This document shows positions 23,844 through 39,000 of a stretch of DNA of 64,000 bases, piece after piece. Source of the stretch: Colius striatus (taxonomy: Eukaryota > Chordata > Aves > Coliiformes > Coliidae); the NCBI RefSeq assembly GCF_028858725.1, contig NC_084767.1:3771501-3835500 (forward strand), read 5' to 3'. Every line of letters starts with the position of its first letter. The stretch's first letter is position 1. A program made the translations under genes and the position numbers. The notes under the pieces are model-generated. The model ran no database searches, was not told where the DNA came from, and worked only from the letters and a program-made list of their open reading frames with translations.

Positions 23844-24071
23844 TTAGTTCCAGCGGAATGAAATATGTCTTGGGCGATCTCCTCCCTCCTTCACCAGGGG
23901 CTTGTGGAACTCCCTGCCAGCGCGTGAATGGATAGCAGCCCAGCAATATTCACAGTAATACTGCAGACAGGTAACGTTAGCACAGAAAAATGGAGCGAAT
24001 TTTCCACCGCAACGGGCCCCCTGACATTCATCGCAAAGCTGATCATCCAAGACATATGGCTTAACTTCCAC
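23844..24071 (-). CDS. CPEB4: CPEB4 exon 10: ZZ-type zinc module and stop
   Basis: 228 nt, entering in phase 0 after CCGCAG, with stop TAA at 23844-23846. Encodes 75 residues from VEVKPYVLDDQLCDECQG to HISFRWN. The Cys/His pattern (C-x2-C, C, C, C, C-x2-C, H, H) is the cross-braced zinc fold that packs on the RRMs in all CPEBs. The C-terminus is complete. Confidence 0.96.
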   Translation of the reverse strand: MEVKPYVLDDQLCDECQGARCGGKFAPFFCANVTCLQYYCEYCWAAIHSRAGREFHKPLVKEGGDRPRHISFRWN

Positions 24072-27000
24072 CTGCGGCCAGAAAACGAGAAGAAAGTTGA
24101 CAAAAGGCAATGACAGTTCCACGGTGTCTGTTCTCTGTGTTCTAAGCAGGACCCCTAAATTACAGTTCTACAGTGGGGGACAACCCACTCAGGAATCTTC
24201 TCCCTCATTACATGCAATCAGCGTCATTAAACACCCAAAATTACAGGCACTTAACAAAAACAATCCTGCTCCCACTGCCCTACCCAGAAAAAAACCCCAG
24301 AAACCAATGCTTACCATCATCATCACATATGATGGATCACTTACAGGACTGATACACAGGTTCACATCAAACCCCTGGAGAATTCTGGGGCAGGGGTTAT
24401 TTTTAAGTACAGGGATGCACAGTTAAGCTCCAACCCTTCCAGGTAGGAATGTAAACTGTTTACACCACACTGCAACAGCAGATTAAATGTGCATGTGGGC
24501 TGCAAAAATTTCAATGACTGCATTTCCAACTTGAAAAAAATTCATTTATTATCTTAACAAACACCACATTTCTCTCTTCTTTTTTTCTGTGGCTTTCTCG
24601 TCTCAGCAAAAGGAAAGCCACCCAATCATGTTGGGATCAAATGAGAAGCTTAACGTGGGTCTGATGCCCACCTACACTGCTGCTGGCATTAAGGGCCAGA
24701 TGATGAGCAGTAATTCAGTACAGCAGACAAGAAAGGAGAAGAAAAATTTCTTCAAGATCTTAACTGATAATGACTCATAGGAACTTACCAGCTGGTGCTC
24801 CAAGGATACTTCTACACTGCAACATCTGCAGGCTACTAGCTTTTAATCTAGCTATTTGCATACCAAAACCAAGCCTGCTCTACTGTGGCCTCCAAAACCC
24901 TGCTCCCAGCACTCCAGAGTGCTTTCTCTGTGACATGAGGCAAAGCCTGCTACTCACACTATCCAAGCTGGCTACAGCACAGCTTGTTTAGACATGCCTA
25001 CATGTTTAAATCACAACTGCAGCACTGCCATCCCCTAAAGGCTCAGATTCACCTCAAAACCCTTGATCATCTCCATTCCTCAGCTCCACAGAACTGTGAA
25101 AGGTCCATGTGACAGATCAGACGTGTAACACAAAACTTCACGTTACAGAAGTATAGGTCAAACTTACTGTTCTAGAACTGTTTGTGAGCCTGTTCTGAAG
25201 CTCATTTCATTAGATATTTTCACAAACATTTCCAGCTCTGCCGTTGACCTGTTACCTTGCTGTTAATCTGTTACCTCTGAATCTGGCTTAGGGATGCTCC
25301 CTTCTGTATCTCACAAGCCTGAGAGGTTTGCCGGCTCATTCAAAGGAGGACATTCACCAGTTCCTGTGTTTTTCAACTTACACAATTTTATTACAGAACA
25401 GAACACTGGAGTACTACTTTGATGCCATTTGTGCTTACACTACATATAAATCACTTGGAGATAGTACATCAGCCTTGTTTTATTTTAACCTCGGGCTTTT
25501 TTCTTCTTCCACTGCTAGAGCTGCATGTCTTAAACACCTCTTCATGCCAGAAGAATGAATTTGTAAAAGGGCAGAGGCACACAAATCTTCCTAACACCAT
25601 ATTCTCCCTTCCTCACTTAGTTTGCCACGTAGTTTGAGGTTGGGTATTCATTGCTGAGTGTTGTCTTCTGCAAGAGGAAAACCTACAAACATACTGTGCA
25701 GGCCTCCTTAACGTGGCAGTTCTGCTGCTCTGACAGATTTACTCAGACATATTCAGAGGCCCAAGTACAGCACAGGTAACCACACCTCTGCTTGCTTTTG
25801 CCTGTTACTGCAGGACTGTGTTTTGGCTAAGTTTGGAACCTGTAGATGTTAATCCTCAGTGCATTTCTCCGGTGAGTGCCGAAGTGCACGTGCCAAACAC
25901 GGCCTGCAACTGTTATTTTGCTAGGTGTAGTGAGAGTCCCAGCTACACAGAAAAAGCTTAAATTACAGCAACTTCACCAGGCACACTCAGGGTGGCAGCA
26001 CCATCAGAAACCCTGCAGTGGTGGGTGCTGCAAGCCACTGAGCGCTGAATTTGCATTACCTGTTGGAAGGGCACACCCTTCAGCAGCACCTCCTGGCTTA
26101 GAGGGAATCCTTTCTTCTTCTAATTTTATTTGTATTTTTTACACTTACTGTACACTACTGTTGTCCTTTTACCTCTCTCATGTGCCCAACCAGTCCTATA
26201 ACGAAACCTCTGTGCACTTATCTCCTCACTTTTCTTCTGAACTACACATGAAATGGGGAAATAAGGAAGAGAGGCAGGAGAGAAAAAAGGGGAAATGGAT
26301 TGCAAAATCTTTGCTAGAGTTCACAAGTACTTACTTAAATTTGTTGTCCCACCAGCTTCAATGGACCTATTCACCCAAGTGTCTGCTTATGCAAGCAGAA
26401 GTTGCACAAGGGCAGCCCAAATTATTTGTTCAAAGCTGTACAGAACTTATTTCAGAGCCAAGATTAGAAGAATGACATTCCAGTTTGCAGGCCCACGGTC
26501 AAATTGTTGTTACAATTCTTCTATTCAAGCTTTATAGCCAAAGTAGAAGTGAAATGATAATCAGCTAACCAGCAAAGTTAGGGGTTTTTTTTCTCTGTAA
26601 TCACTATTAAATTAAGATCAATAATTACAGGCATGTAAGAAAAATCCAGAGACAAAGCATGAATTAGAATGGTAGATGTAATGATATGAGTTTCTCAAAA
26701 TTCTGGCCTGAAGATCACATGTGGCAAAGTCACATTTTATACAGATGAAGAGGGCAGAGGTAAGCAAGCTGAAGATCTATTTGGCACATTCCTTTAATTT
26801 ACAATAATAATAATAATAGTAATAATTTTCATTCTACTAAGTATTATAATAAATAAATCAAATAACCAGAAAAGCCTTTACATAAACTGTGGAGGCTATG
26901 AAGCACACTAACGAGTTAGTCATTAGTGCATTACTATGATGCTCTTTAGAACACCCAGCACACAATGTGCAACATTAGGGCCACATTCTGCCCACTCTCT

Positions 27001-30000
27001 CAAAAGATGCAGAACGGGAGTAAGAACTTCTCCATCCTTGGCAGATACCTTACTGCCTGACGTTATACAAACACTGCGAGTGCAAATACTTGCAGTGGGA
27101 GTATATGACAAGTGCAAGAGTCTTATGAAAGGGCAAGGCAGCTGATATGCTTCCCATTATGCTAAGCAATTTGAGAAAGCCTGCTTCACAGTTGCCTCCC
27201 ACGTTCCAGAAGCAACAGCTCTCTTACCACCTCCTTCATTTTTATTCTGTGTTGTATCTAAGTGGCACAATCTAGCCCGAAATATGCAATTAATCTGATA
27301 TAACATTTACAGTCTTCGCAGCGACACACATTTACATGGAAAAGCATTTCTAGAGAAAGCACTGAACAAAAATAGAACGCACTTGAAGGCCTTACCCGTT
27401 TATCTATCTCTCCATGCTGCAGCTGAACAAAGCGAGCGCTGATAGCAGCTATGTAACTCTGTTGATTAGAAAACGCAACCCGCCCAGCTCCTTTTGGGTA
27501 CTTCAGCTCAGGGTCTGTGTCGATTCCAGCATAGCACACCCCTCCGTACAGACGATCCATTATCATTGCAAGTTCCACTAAACCAGAAAGGAAAACCAAA
27601 GAGGGATGTAGGTTGGGCAACGTTTCTAAAAGCAATAAATGAAACAGCCCGTTTGTATTCATGTCCCCTGCTATAGAAGTGTTCAGAACACTTGACATGT
27701 CCCTTGCTGAAGTAACTTGCTTCCCCTGCTGCTCCCCAAATCAGACAGCCCAGTGCTGTGGAACACACACTGTACCTGCTCGTAAAGGCCGAGGAACACC
27801 ACCAACAAAAATGGTTTTTCGTGGGTCAAGAGGCTGTGAACCATCCATAACAAAATCACTATCACTAAGGTTCCAAGGCCGGATCTGAACCTATGGACAA
27901 AAAGCCTTTTGTTTTTTAACCATTCACAATTCAAAGTATCTCAGTAATAGAAATTGAAACAGTATCCTATGAAGAAGAAATCCTCTTAGACAGTTGTACA
28001 TTCTAAACTCTTTTCTACTTGTTCAGCAATCACTTCTCAAAATGAAACGGTAAATAAGCTCTAATTCAGACCACTTGATCATACTGAATTTCACCACTTC
28101 CTTGTTACACAAATTTCTTGGAAAAAAAGCTCACCCTCTACTTGTACATTTACTTAATCATGAGTGAACTGTGCTGCACAACCCACATTGGCATGAACAT
28201 ATCGACCCCACTCGCCTTGCTCCAGCCCAGTGTAAGCACCAGACTAGTGTTATCTCAATGCAACAGGCTCCAGTGTCCCAAAGTTGTGTATTTACTATGC
28301 ACAACTTTGTATTTACCTACAGCTGGCCAAATTTGAAGTACAGGAATACACCATGAGTCTCTCTTAACTATTACCAGGCTTGCATCAGTCCCAGAACCAT
28401 CCGTGCTAATAATTAACAGTTCAAAGTCATCTTACGGGTTTTTTTTGGATTTGATTTGTCTCTGTCAAAGCATCTTACACGTGACATTCAGACAATACAA
28501 GTTGGGCATCAATAAGTGGTGTAAAATGTCTCTCTGGAAATATATTTCTTAGATTAGCAATGGTGAAATCTAGTGAACTTATTTTTCTAACACAAATGAG
28601 GATTGTAACTAGGCTAAAAAAAGTTCTTAAGTGTCTAATTTAGAACTAAGGAAGTTAGTCTTGACTTTTGAGGACTTACATTTGACACCTTAAAGAAATT
28701 TAAACATTAATACTCTGAAGACAAAAAAAAATGCATCTAAAGAACAAGTTGTGGTTATCATACAGGAATTGTGCAGGTCCTGACAATTCTACCTACCGGT
28801 TTGTCTTTGATAGTGGGGCTGGAAACACAAAGATAGAGTTTTCCATCTTCTTCAATACATGCATCAATCAGTGCCTGTACAGAGCTTTCATCTTGGAACA
28901 GCAAAAATGCATATCCTACAACAGGGAAAACAAACACCAAATTTGTCTACAGGATAACAACCCAGAATTTTGCTTGGCACTATGTCATCATGCACCCATA
29001 CATTAAAAGGGACAAACTTTAAGATGATCTCACACATTCCCAACCCATCCTCCTGCAAATTGAGAGATACGGAGAAAAACAGGGAGCTGCTATCAGCACA
29101 CTATCTCCCTATTTCCATAAGTCACAGCTGTAGAAGTAAACCTTCCAGGATGGTAGTTAATATAAGGTATAAACCCTGCAGGGAGCATTTAGTTCCTTTC
29201 AAGAGGGCTACTAATGACTATTATTACAAAAATGAAGAACAAAAGAGTGAGAAAACCAAAAATGGAACAAAATCCTTTTAGTGGAGAGCAACTGCAAAGC
29301 CACATTCCAAATTCCACCATTTGTAACAATCCCAAGGATTCAACATTTTTTCCCCTAAACATCTGTCATTGTCACAAAAATCTTGTCTAAAATGGAGTCT
29401 TGTCAAGAAAAAACAATTCTAAAATGCTCATATGTGATTGGTTCTCAGATATTTACCTTTAGGAGGAAAATAAGATTTGCTCTCTGCTTTGTGTGGCCAG
29501 TCCACAATCAAAGGTCCAAAGCGACGAAAACTAGCAGTGATCTCATCTGGAAAGAGAGAAAGGAAAAGGCACAAATTGAATTGCAAATAAACCGAAAGGA
29601 ATAAATTTGAAGAACTTTAATTTCAGCTAGCTTCATCCTAGAAATAAACATTCTGTGACCCTAAATGTTCAGCAAAGCTCATAGCAAAGCTTACCAGTTA
29701 ATGAAGAATCTTTATGATAAGTCAGAACACACCTTAGAAAACAAGACAGGTCAAAGATCAAGGTTTTCTGTCTATTGATGATTATAAATAAAAGCTTCTA
29801 ACCCTCTAATTCAAGGAAACATAGTCACTGCATCTATACAGTTGTAATAACCCAGCTTCAAAGAGTTTGGAGACAATTTGCTGACTTGCTGGTAAGCATC
29901 AATTCTGACAATATGTCTTATAATTGCAGAGAGATTGAGAAAAAATGAAGAGACTATCACAAGACTCAGCTATGACTCTTCATATCCTACAGAATGGTAG

Positions 30001-33000
30001 GGCTTGGAAGGGACCTTTAGAGATCATCTAGTCCAATCTCTCTGCAGAAGCAGTTTCACCTAGATCAAGTCACACAGGAACATGTCCAGGCAGGTCTTGA
30101 AGACCTCCAAGGAAGGAGCCTCCACACCCTCCCTGGGCAGCCTGTGCCAGGGCTCCCTCACTGAAACAGTGAAATAGTTTTTTCTTATGTTTAAATGGAA
30201 CATTTTGTGTTCCAGCTTCATCCCATCACCCCTCATCCTACTATAGAAAAAAGGGATGTCCCAACCTCCTGACACTCACCCTTTAGATGTTTGTAAATGT
30301 TAAGATCTCATGCCAGTGCCCCATGTGCAAACCCTGAGTTTGATCTCAGACTATCAGAGTAACCTTGCCAGATGTAGCTACATAATTTTACAGGTGATGG
30401 TAAGAACATCTGACCATCTCAAGAAGCAATTCTTGCAGCCATTTCAATTCTGCCTTTGACCTCAAATTACTGGTGTAAATGTGCATACGCTAGTTCCATA
30501 GAAGTCTTCCAGTTGCAATCTCCTGCTCGAAAATAGGTGATTATTGCCTTTTTCTTCTCCACAAGGACACTCCAACTAGTTAAAGTTCTTTCAACAAGAA
30601 TGTTTCATTAAAAGACTGACAGAAGAAGAAACTTGACATTGCTGAAGTGTCATACTAATACATCAGCACACGGCTGTGGTATTACAAGGCTTTCTAGACT
30701 AGCTGGAGGTTCCTAATAACCAATTTAGAGGATTGTCCCCATCCTCAAATTCTGTTAGAAATCTGAAAAGGTGTTACTAATTATGTCTTTTTCTTCAGTT
30801 TGTTTACACTCTTGGATGACATTTCTAATAAAATCACACTGACAAGCCACTGTACTGACAGCTTCTCTGTAAACTACAGCTCATCAGGAACCTATACAGC
30901 AATGGCTGTGTGTCAAGGTTACATGCTGATGAAGATATAGACCAAGGAGAATAATACTTACTATGTATCCATTCTTAACATAGATCTCTCTTCAGAACTG
31001 CACTAGACATAAATTGAATGTTAAAGCATAGACATAAAACGCTCTCAAGAAACAGGATCAGAAACATCTCAAACCTTCAGCTGTGCTGCAGATTTTAAAT
31101 CACACGCTCCTTATTCTAATTCACACATGTGCATTTAACAGGAAGAGTGCTGACAGAAGCAGCACAAAAAATTCAAGCATCCTAGCACAGGTTTAGGAAA
31201 GGTCCTGTCCTTCAATAACTAGGGCCCAGAGAGACCAAACTATTCATGTGCTCATCTGCTTTTAAAACCACAGAGGTGAATAAGTTAAAAAACAAACAAA
31301 ACTCTAACAATAACAGACCATAAGATCACTTTTCTTCCTGTAAATGCCATGTTATATTTGACCTTTTAATAATAAGGTAGCTCCTTCTGTTTGACATGAA
31401 AGTCAAGTTGTCACATCACAGAAGTACATGCTGCAGTGCTATACAGTTTCTCTCCCTGACACAGAAAGAGGGTATTAAAACGATTTTGTGGTTAAGAAAA
31501 AGCAACTTTTCAGATCTATTGTTGCTGTAGTTCTTTTCACCAATAGCCCAGCATGCTCATACATACAGACAGAGAACTCTGGTGAAATAAAGCTTCACAT
31601 TTGTGCATTTTATTTCTATATATATATGTAATTTTTCTTCTTTTTTTTTTAATAACAGTGGCAGTATTGGGTCATCTCTGTGTGACAGACCCACCACAAA
31701 TTCCTAGTTCCTCTCTGTATACAACTGCCTCTGTACAGAGTAACTCCCGTAAGTCCTCACCATGCACACTTTAGAAGCTACCATAGGACATAATCATTGC
31801 TGAAAACAACCTCTGAGAACTACATGTATGCAACCAAAAGCTATGACTCACTATGCTACACAAACTTTACAAAGTTACCAGCAATACTTTTCCTACTACT
31901 GGCTTCTAATGCCTACAAAATTATTGCCATGTATTTATGAGTTTCAACAGGTGATAGTTACTTGTTTATTTTTGCATCACTACCCCTTTTTTATATATTT
32001 TCATAGACTCTAAGTCAGTTAAATGTGTGGTAACATGATTTTGTTCCTCGATGACAGAACAATGCTATAGTCTAGCTTGAATTGTCTCACCTTTGCAACC
32101 GAATTGAAAGTGGTAATATGCAAAGAACTGTTTACATATCAAAGCCTCTCCAAGGAGTTTGCAAAACAATCATTCATCAGCTAACAGACAAAAGATTTCA
32201 CACCACACAGTTCTGTCAGGATGCCAGAAGGAGCTTTGCTGGATAAGATTCTCTGGGTGTACCTTCATCAATATCTGGTGGCAGTCCGCCGACAAAGACT
32301 TTCCGGGAATACCGTTCCACTCTTTCTCCATTCTGATGGGAGAAGCAGTGAGGTGATCCTAAACCACTGTGAAGGGTTTGATCCCCACGTCCATCGTCCA
32401 AGAACCCGTCTTCCATTGGAAACAGTGAAGACTGACCTGAAGTTGGGGTTAAAAAAAGAAAAAAAGGGAAAAAAACCATACTAACAGAACAAAGCACAGT
32501 TTCCATTTTCTTTTTAAGTGCACTAGTTGCTGATGTAGCAGTAGAACTGCTTGCAGTCTTCCCTTTTAATGAGCAGTTACGTGCTCAATTTCATACGACC
32601 CTTATAATTTTCAATATCATTTGTAACTCAAATGAGTTACATTTCAGAGAAAGGGCTCCTGACTTCATAACTGCACTGTAACTAATGACAATTTCAAACA
32701 GTACTTCTAATGGATGCTCAGGTCAACCATTTTCCACAGTATTCCATGTTTCTAACTAGATTTTTTTGGTAATGATGTAAAAATAGAACTGAATATAAGC
32801 CATTTCTTTTTTCCTGAGACTTTCCCAATAGCAGACATCACTAAACCCTAAGCCATCTATGTATTTCTCAAGTGAACAGCTTCTTACAGCGAGCAGATAC
32901 AATTTCACCGTGCAGATGGAAAAACAAGAATTCTACCAGGTAACTAATTCTATTACACATTGAAATTACCTGATATCTAAACATATCATAAACCAATCAT

Positions 33001-36000
33001 TTGTAAATAACAAAAACATTCTGATAAAAACAGGAAGAACCACTGTCATTAACTGCAAGTGAAGACTGGAATCCAGGCAATAGTGTCATTTCTAGAAGCA
33101 TGTTTACTCTGATGTTACAACAGAGTTTTGTTAATGGACTCCATCTAAGAGAAAATGTTGTAAACATGCTTCCCCTTACAAGCCCAATGTTCTCCTGTGA
33201 TGATCCTTTCCATAGTTTCCTTAATAGTATTTCTTACTTGTAATAAGTGTCTTTGATTTATAAATGCAACTGTGTAATTGAATAACTGTATAACTGATTT
33301 CAATAACTGTATAATATCATATATAGAGCACACAAGCTGATCTCTTCCATGAATTCACCCCTTAGTTATGGTATTCAGTACCTAGGCAACAAACTGAATA
33401 GACTTCTACTAACTTAAAATAACATTTTAGGGATAATATATAAGAGAGAAAGAAAGTAAATGAGATGTGCTGCAAGTTTTAGAATACAATTCCTTTTGCC
33501 TATGATGTGAAAATACTATGTCTGCTTTTTCAGAATTCACTACAATCTACCACAGGGATGTATTGGTAAGGTTAATTTATGCTGCCTTTGCTTCCTTCCT
33601 TTGAAAGAAGTTGATTTTTAAAAAGAAAGCATCTTGAAAATAGAAAATTTGATCAGTTCCAATATCCAGACATTTTCCATGCAAAAATCAAATAGGTAGC
33701 AAGTTGAAAGAAAAAAACAACACAAAAAAATGCACAGTCCATAGAATTTATGCAAATAAAAAATTGAAAGCTTTCTCAGCTTGCTTTATTTCAAATTTCA
33801 AGCATCTTTGTACACCTTGTAACTAAAAGTACATATAATCAGGCCTATTTCTGTAGCTAGGCAAACCTGGTTGCTACTGTGACAAAAAATATTGTTAATA
33901 TAGACTTAAACATTACTTTGTTCTCCCCTAATGAACTGATACATATGTCATTTGTTTCACCTCTTAAGACCCCAATCCTGCAGGTATTGTTGGAAGGGAG
34001 CAAGTCTCCAAACCTAAAAACAACCTTTTCAGGTTGATCAGCATTGCCACTGCTCTTACATAATTCAACATGCATGCTTGCAGGATCTGGTTCTTTCTCC
34101 TAGCAGGCCAGGACAAATAGTCACTACAGTCTACGCTGCATCAAGAAAACCATCAGCACCAAAAGAACCAAAATAAACTTCCCCAGCATTGGCATTTGTA
34201 ACGTACACACAAACACAGCAATGTAGCCCTCCAATGTAACAAAACATATGGATGACGTCCAGTGTAAGGATTGTGATCATTTCAGCCTCAGTAGTGCTGC
34301 TGTGCAAATACCACCTAATTCAGTTAAAATGTTTATTTATGGCATGCAGACTATGTAAACTTATGTGAGACTGATCCTTTATAATCTTGAATTTCGGAGT
34401 TTGCCCTCTAGTAATGACTTCATGTTATTTCTCCCATGAGACATTGTCAACATTAGAAAATTAAATAGGAATGTTGTTACCTCGCCTTCTCCCATATGTC
34501 CTTGCTGCATGTTAAATGAGAAAGAAAACAGCCTTTCAATCATTGTTATAAGGACCAAGAGACCTTCTTTTATTGCCTTTATACTAACTCAGTGATTCTC
34601 AAGCCTTTTTATACTCCATGTCATTTAAAATGGTGTTCACAAGCTGACCTCCCCCACCACCCACAATACCATGCCTTCCTTGCGCCATCTCTATTACTTA
34701 GTCGTAAAACATGATGATAGGAGGCTGACAAAGTATATCTGTATACTCAAGGAGACATTTAGCAAACAATTTTAGTTGTTGATTTGCACATTTGTTTTCA
34801 AATCTGTGTCTTAACCCTCGGGTGGGTGTGTATGCCTTTAAGCAAACGGATCTTCTCTCATGCACCAGGTCTCTTGAAACACTCTGCAACACACCACGCT
34901 CTCTACCTTGCCAAGTTCAAGCACACTCTAACACTGATCTTCATCTGAACTGTAGGAAAAGCCCTAACACAAGGAGAGTGGAAGGCTATTGTGTTCGTTT
35001 CTGATTTGAAATCACATTGCTATAAACGCTTTCCACAACCCACAAAATCCTTGGTTAAATTATTACTGGCAATCAACCAGCTGAAAGAGTCAAAGTCAAG
35101 GTGAAAATGTCTGGGCCACTGAAATTGCCTTTCAGACCTCCTGCAGTCTGTGCGTAACAGTATAGATTTTCTCATACTGAGGACACTTGGCTGTAATTAT
35201 TCATCAGTTACCCACTGCTTCCTGCTTTTCCAAAACAAATCAATTCTACCACTAAAAAATAAAACATTCTTCTGTGCTGGCTTCCAGAACCTATTGTCAG
35301 AATATGGCCAAACTTTCTAACCAAACATGCATATTCTTTCTCTCTTAATCTGTATCTGAAAGCAGGCCAACTCTTTTCAAAACTTGCATTCTCCTGGCAA
35401 GTACTATGAGAAACTCTGAGCACATCACACATTTTATTTTGCTTCCTCATCCAAAACTGAAGCTGACAATTCGTTTAAGCATCTAAATATTTGTAAACCA
35501 CAACAAAATGGGAGTCGTTTCCTCTTTCAAAACAAAAAGAATATCAAACCAATTTACTTCATGATTGTTTAACATCTGTAAGATCATTTTACTTCTCTGA
35601 TCTTTTGCTGATAGAGGTACTCACAATGAACAACAAGAATACCAAATAATGAAGCCCTAGTCTTCATTCAAATTGCAGTATTCTTGAGTGTTAACACAGG
35701 TACTGGCTTTATGAGAGAATCTTAAAGGCTGAGGGCCTTTACAAGCATAATTTTTCCATCATGATTTTGAAATTAGAGATCCAAGATGCTCATATAGTCC
35801 TCAAAGCAGAAAGTTTTAAGGAACTTGTCTTTCATGAAAGGCTATCAGCAATCTTACTGCATTTCTAACAAAGCTCAGAAGCTTCTACGTGCTTTAGAAA
35901 ACATCAACCACTTTCAGAAACAGCTCTGCCTATAAAGCCATAAAAATCTTGCTTGTGGTTTCTAAATTACTAACAAAACCACACAAGCTCCTTCATTTGG

Positions 36001-39000
36001 TACACCCATTCTTGGCAACAAAACATGCAGCACGGATACAATTCCCACTGCGGATCTGTGACCACAATTTAGGTCAGCAGGCTCCTCACTGCTTTGCCAC
36101 CTGTGTCACTCAAAGCAATAGGATTTTTCTCCTTTAGCAGTATGGAAAACAACAAAAAAGGCTCAGTGGCCAGCTAGGAACTATTTCCAGTGCCCAATAC
36201 TCCTAAAGGGGTTTTGAGAATAAAATGCTAATTCTTTCTCTTTTTTTTTTCTTAATTTGTTTCTTACTTTCTGCATTTGCTTCATCTAACCCACAAAATA
36301 CCAACATCTGACATTTCCAAACACTTCTTGGGAGCCCCAGTCTATAAACTATCCCAATACAGCATGGATACAAACTTTCTCTGCCTATTGAATACAGGGC
36401 TCATCACTTGCCATTGATTTCACACAATGTAATATACAACAGTGAAAATAAGGAATGCTCTTTTGGCAGACCAGGAAGACAGCTAACTGTGATTTATCAA
36501 TTCTGTCTCTGGCTTTCATAATTTCATATTGAGAGAAATCTTTGCTACAGAAGTACTCTAGCTACAATGCAACATAAATGAAGCCTTAAGGTAATGGTTT
36601 TCTCAGCTCTGCTGACAAACGAGACAACTACACCACTGGTTTGGATTCCTCAAACCTGATTTTCCTTTCTCCATTTCTTCAACACTTGAGGTAATTGTAG
36701 AAAGAGCCTAAGACAGATTCAATAATCTCACAAGATATTTCAGCAAGAAAACCTAAAAACCACAAAGTGTTTATGCAACCTGTTCACCTGCATATTAACA
36801 ACCAACATGGAGTTATTTTTACAACACAATCAGTCCAAAATTTGAAGTGCTATTAGCAGCTGCTTCCATTATTTTGTCACCTCAGCCCTCCCTGCAACAA
36901 TCCTTTCTATGGATGAAATAAAGTCATTAGTCTTCTGCAAAAACCTGGTGTTTGTACTAACTTTCTTTCACTTTGAGGAACTTAATGAATAAGCTGCCTA
37001 CTCAAATTTTTGTGTCTCTCCTCACTGGAGATACTTAATGGGCTCCTGGTTGTTTCCCTCTTCTCTTTTGGTTTGTTTTTTTATGACATCTTTTGTGTCT
37101 AACATACCTCCAATTAAATGTCTTGAGCTTACTACTCTATTGGAAGCACCAAAAAAAGACTGTCAGTATGTTATGTATAATCACACATGCAATTCTGTAT
37201 CAAGTACACACCTCCCTATGTCAAAGACATTTTCCTGAAGAAGTGCGAAAAATGTATATGCAGGAGTCCTGAACCACTCAAACCCTAAACTTCCTACAAG
37301 CTTGTCCTGCAAAAGGTGTGCTCAGGCTGAGCACAGTTATTGCTGCCTTCCAGTCTGCAGGACGGTAGCAATTTCAGGTAGCCATTAGCAGTAGAGGATT
37401 CACATAAAAAGGTCAGCCCCAGGAGCAGGCTGTTTAAAGTAAAAAGATCAGCAGGCAAGAGCTCCATCTCCTGTGAATGTCATCCCAACTTTCCAAGGCT
37501 ATGTTACAACTAGAATTCTACAAGCACCCATGGTTAATATAAACATCTTAAACCCCTGGAACAGAGCAACCGAATGGTCAGCAGAACAGCAGTTGTAACC
37601 TTCACTCTCACTACCTTGCTATGGTAGTTTTAAGGCATGAAAAGTCAAGGCTGATATAATACCTGTCCAGTTCTGGACCTAATTTATATCTTTAGCCCAA
37701 GAGCTCCTCAAGGCAGCGATTCTGTTCTTCACCTTGGCTCAGAGGCCAATACAGTAACAGACTGCAATCTTTGACATTAGTCAGTGCTGTGCTCTTATTT
37801 CTTTCCTCTCAAAGATCACACACGACAGGTTTCATTTGTGAGTTCCATGAAATTTCAGGTTTCTATGTGCATTCATCGTTTGAGTTAACAGAGTAATTTT
37901 GAAATTTAAAAGGGACAAATATTCATATTGACATTTTACATATCCTGACTGTGAGAACAAGTAAAACCCAATTACACCCTCCCACCAAGCACTAGCTCTA
38001 CCACTGTCTGTCTCCAGGAAAGCTCCAGGAAAACTTGTGTCAATTTGCATATACTCTTTCATATTCTACACCAATCATACAGGCTCTAGGAAAAAAAAAA
38101 TCAAGCTGAACAAGATTTTGCTGAACTTTCATGAATGAAGTCATGATTTTAACTGCTGACTTTCAGGAACAAAGAGTGACAAAGAAGAACCTGTGGTACA
38201 AACGAGGGAACCACTACAGGGCAAGCAGGCTACAGGTTTTGCAAATGAAAGCAACAAAGAAGTGGAAACAAAGCCTCTATACCATCATTAAACATGACAT
38301 AAATGGAGAAGAGTGTAGGAGCAGATTTTTTTTAAAAGAGGAATAATAAAGTTTTCTCTAAGATGCTACTGAATCCTTTCCATATTATTTTTAAAAAAGC
38401 TTTCACTGCAGATGGTCATATTTTCTCATGTTGAAAGGCAAATATGACCAATACACAAATGTAGTTTCAAGCTTTCACTAGAACTGTTTACTCTGCTAGT
38501 CCTTTTCTTCCCCTAAAGAGAAGATAGAGAGGTAATTTGGTGCTGATCTATCTTCTGTTTCACTCAAGACTTGACTTTTAGAGAATGAGATGTATCACAG
38601 TTTCACAGGATCATTTCTAAATGTGAGCTAGATAGCCTTGAATCAATTATAGAGAATATTCATGTTTTCAGTAGCTTTATTTTTAAACTATAGCAAAATA
38701 AGTACAATCTGCTTTTGCCATTCCAACTTTAGCAAAGCCTTACTTCTAAATTATTCTATACTAAACTGTAGTTCATAATTGCAGCAAGATGAACAATGCT
38801 GTGCACAAGGCCATTAAAATATGAACTACAGTCTTTCATTACCTTTTTCCACTGCTACTCCCTGAGGGCAGGTAGGGTTGATTATAACTCAAGTGCTAGA
38901 TTTTATCATCACTTCACGTTTCACAATGCATTTCATACGTAAGTCTCAGACCACATGTTTCTACCACAGGTATCAGCACATTTCACAAGAAGTTCTGCAA

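Noticed and set aside
25876-26475. 199-codon plus-strand open frame in CPEB4 intron 9
   Set aside because: Longest frame not explained by a gene or repeat, but it lies antisense in an intron and has no recognisable domain, poor start context and a random-looking composition rich in Ser, Leu and His. Chance openness is more likely.
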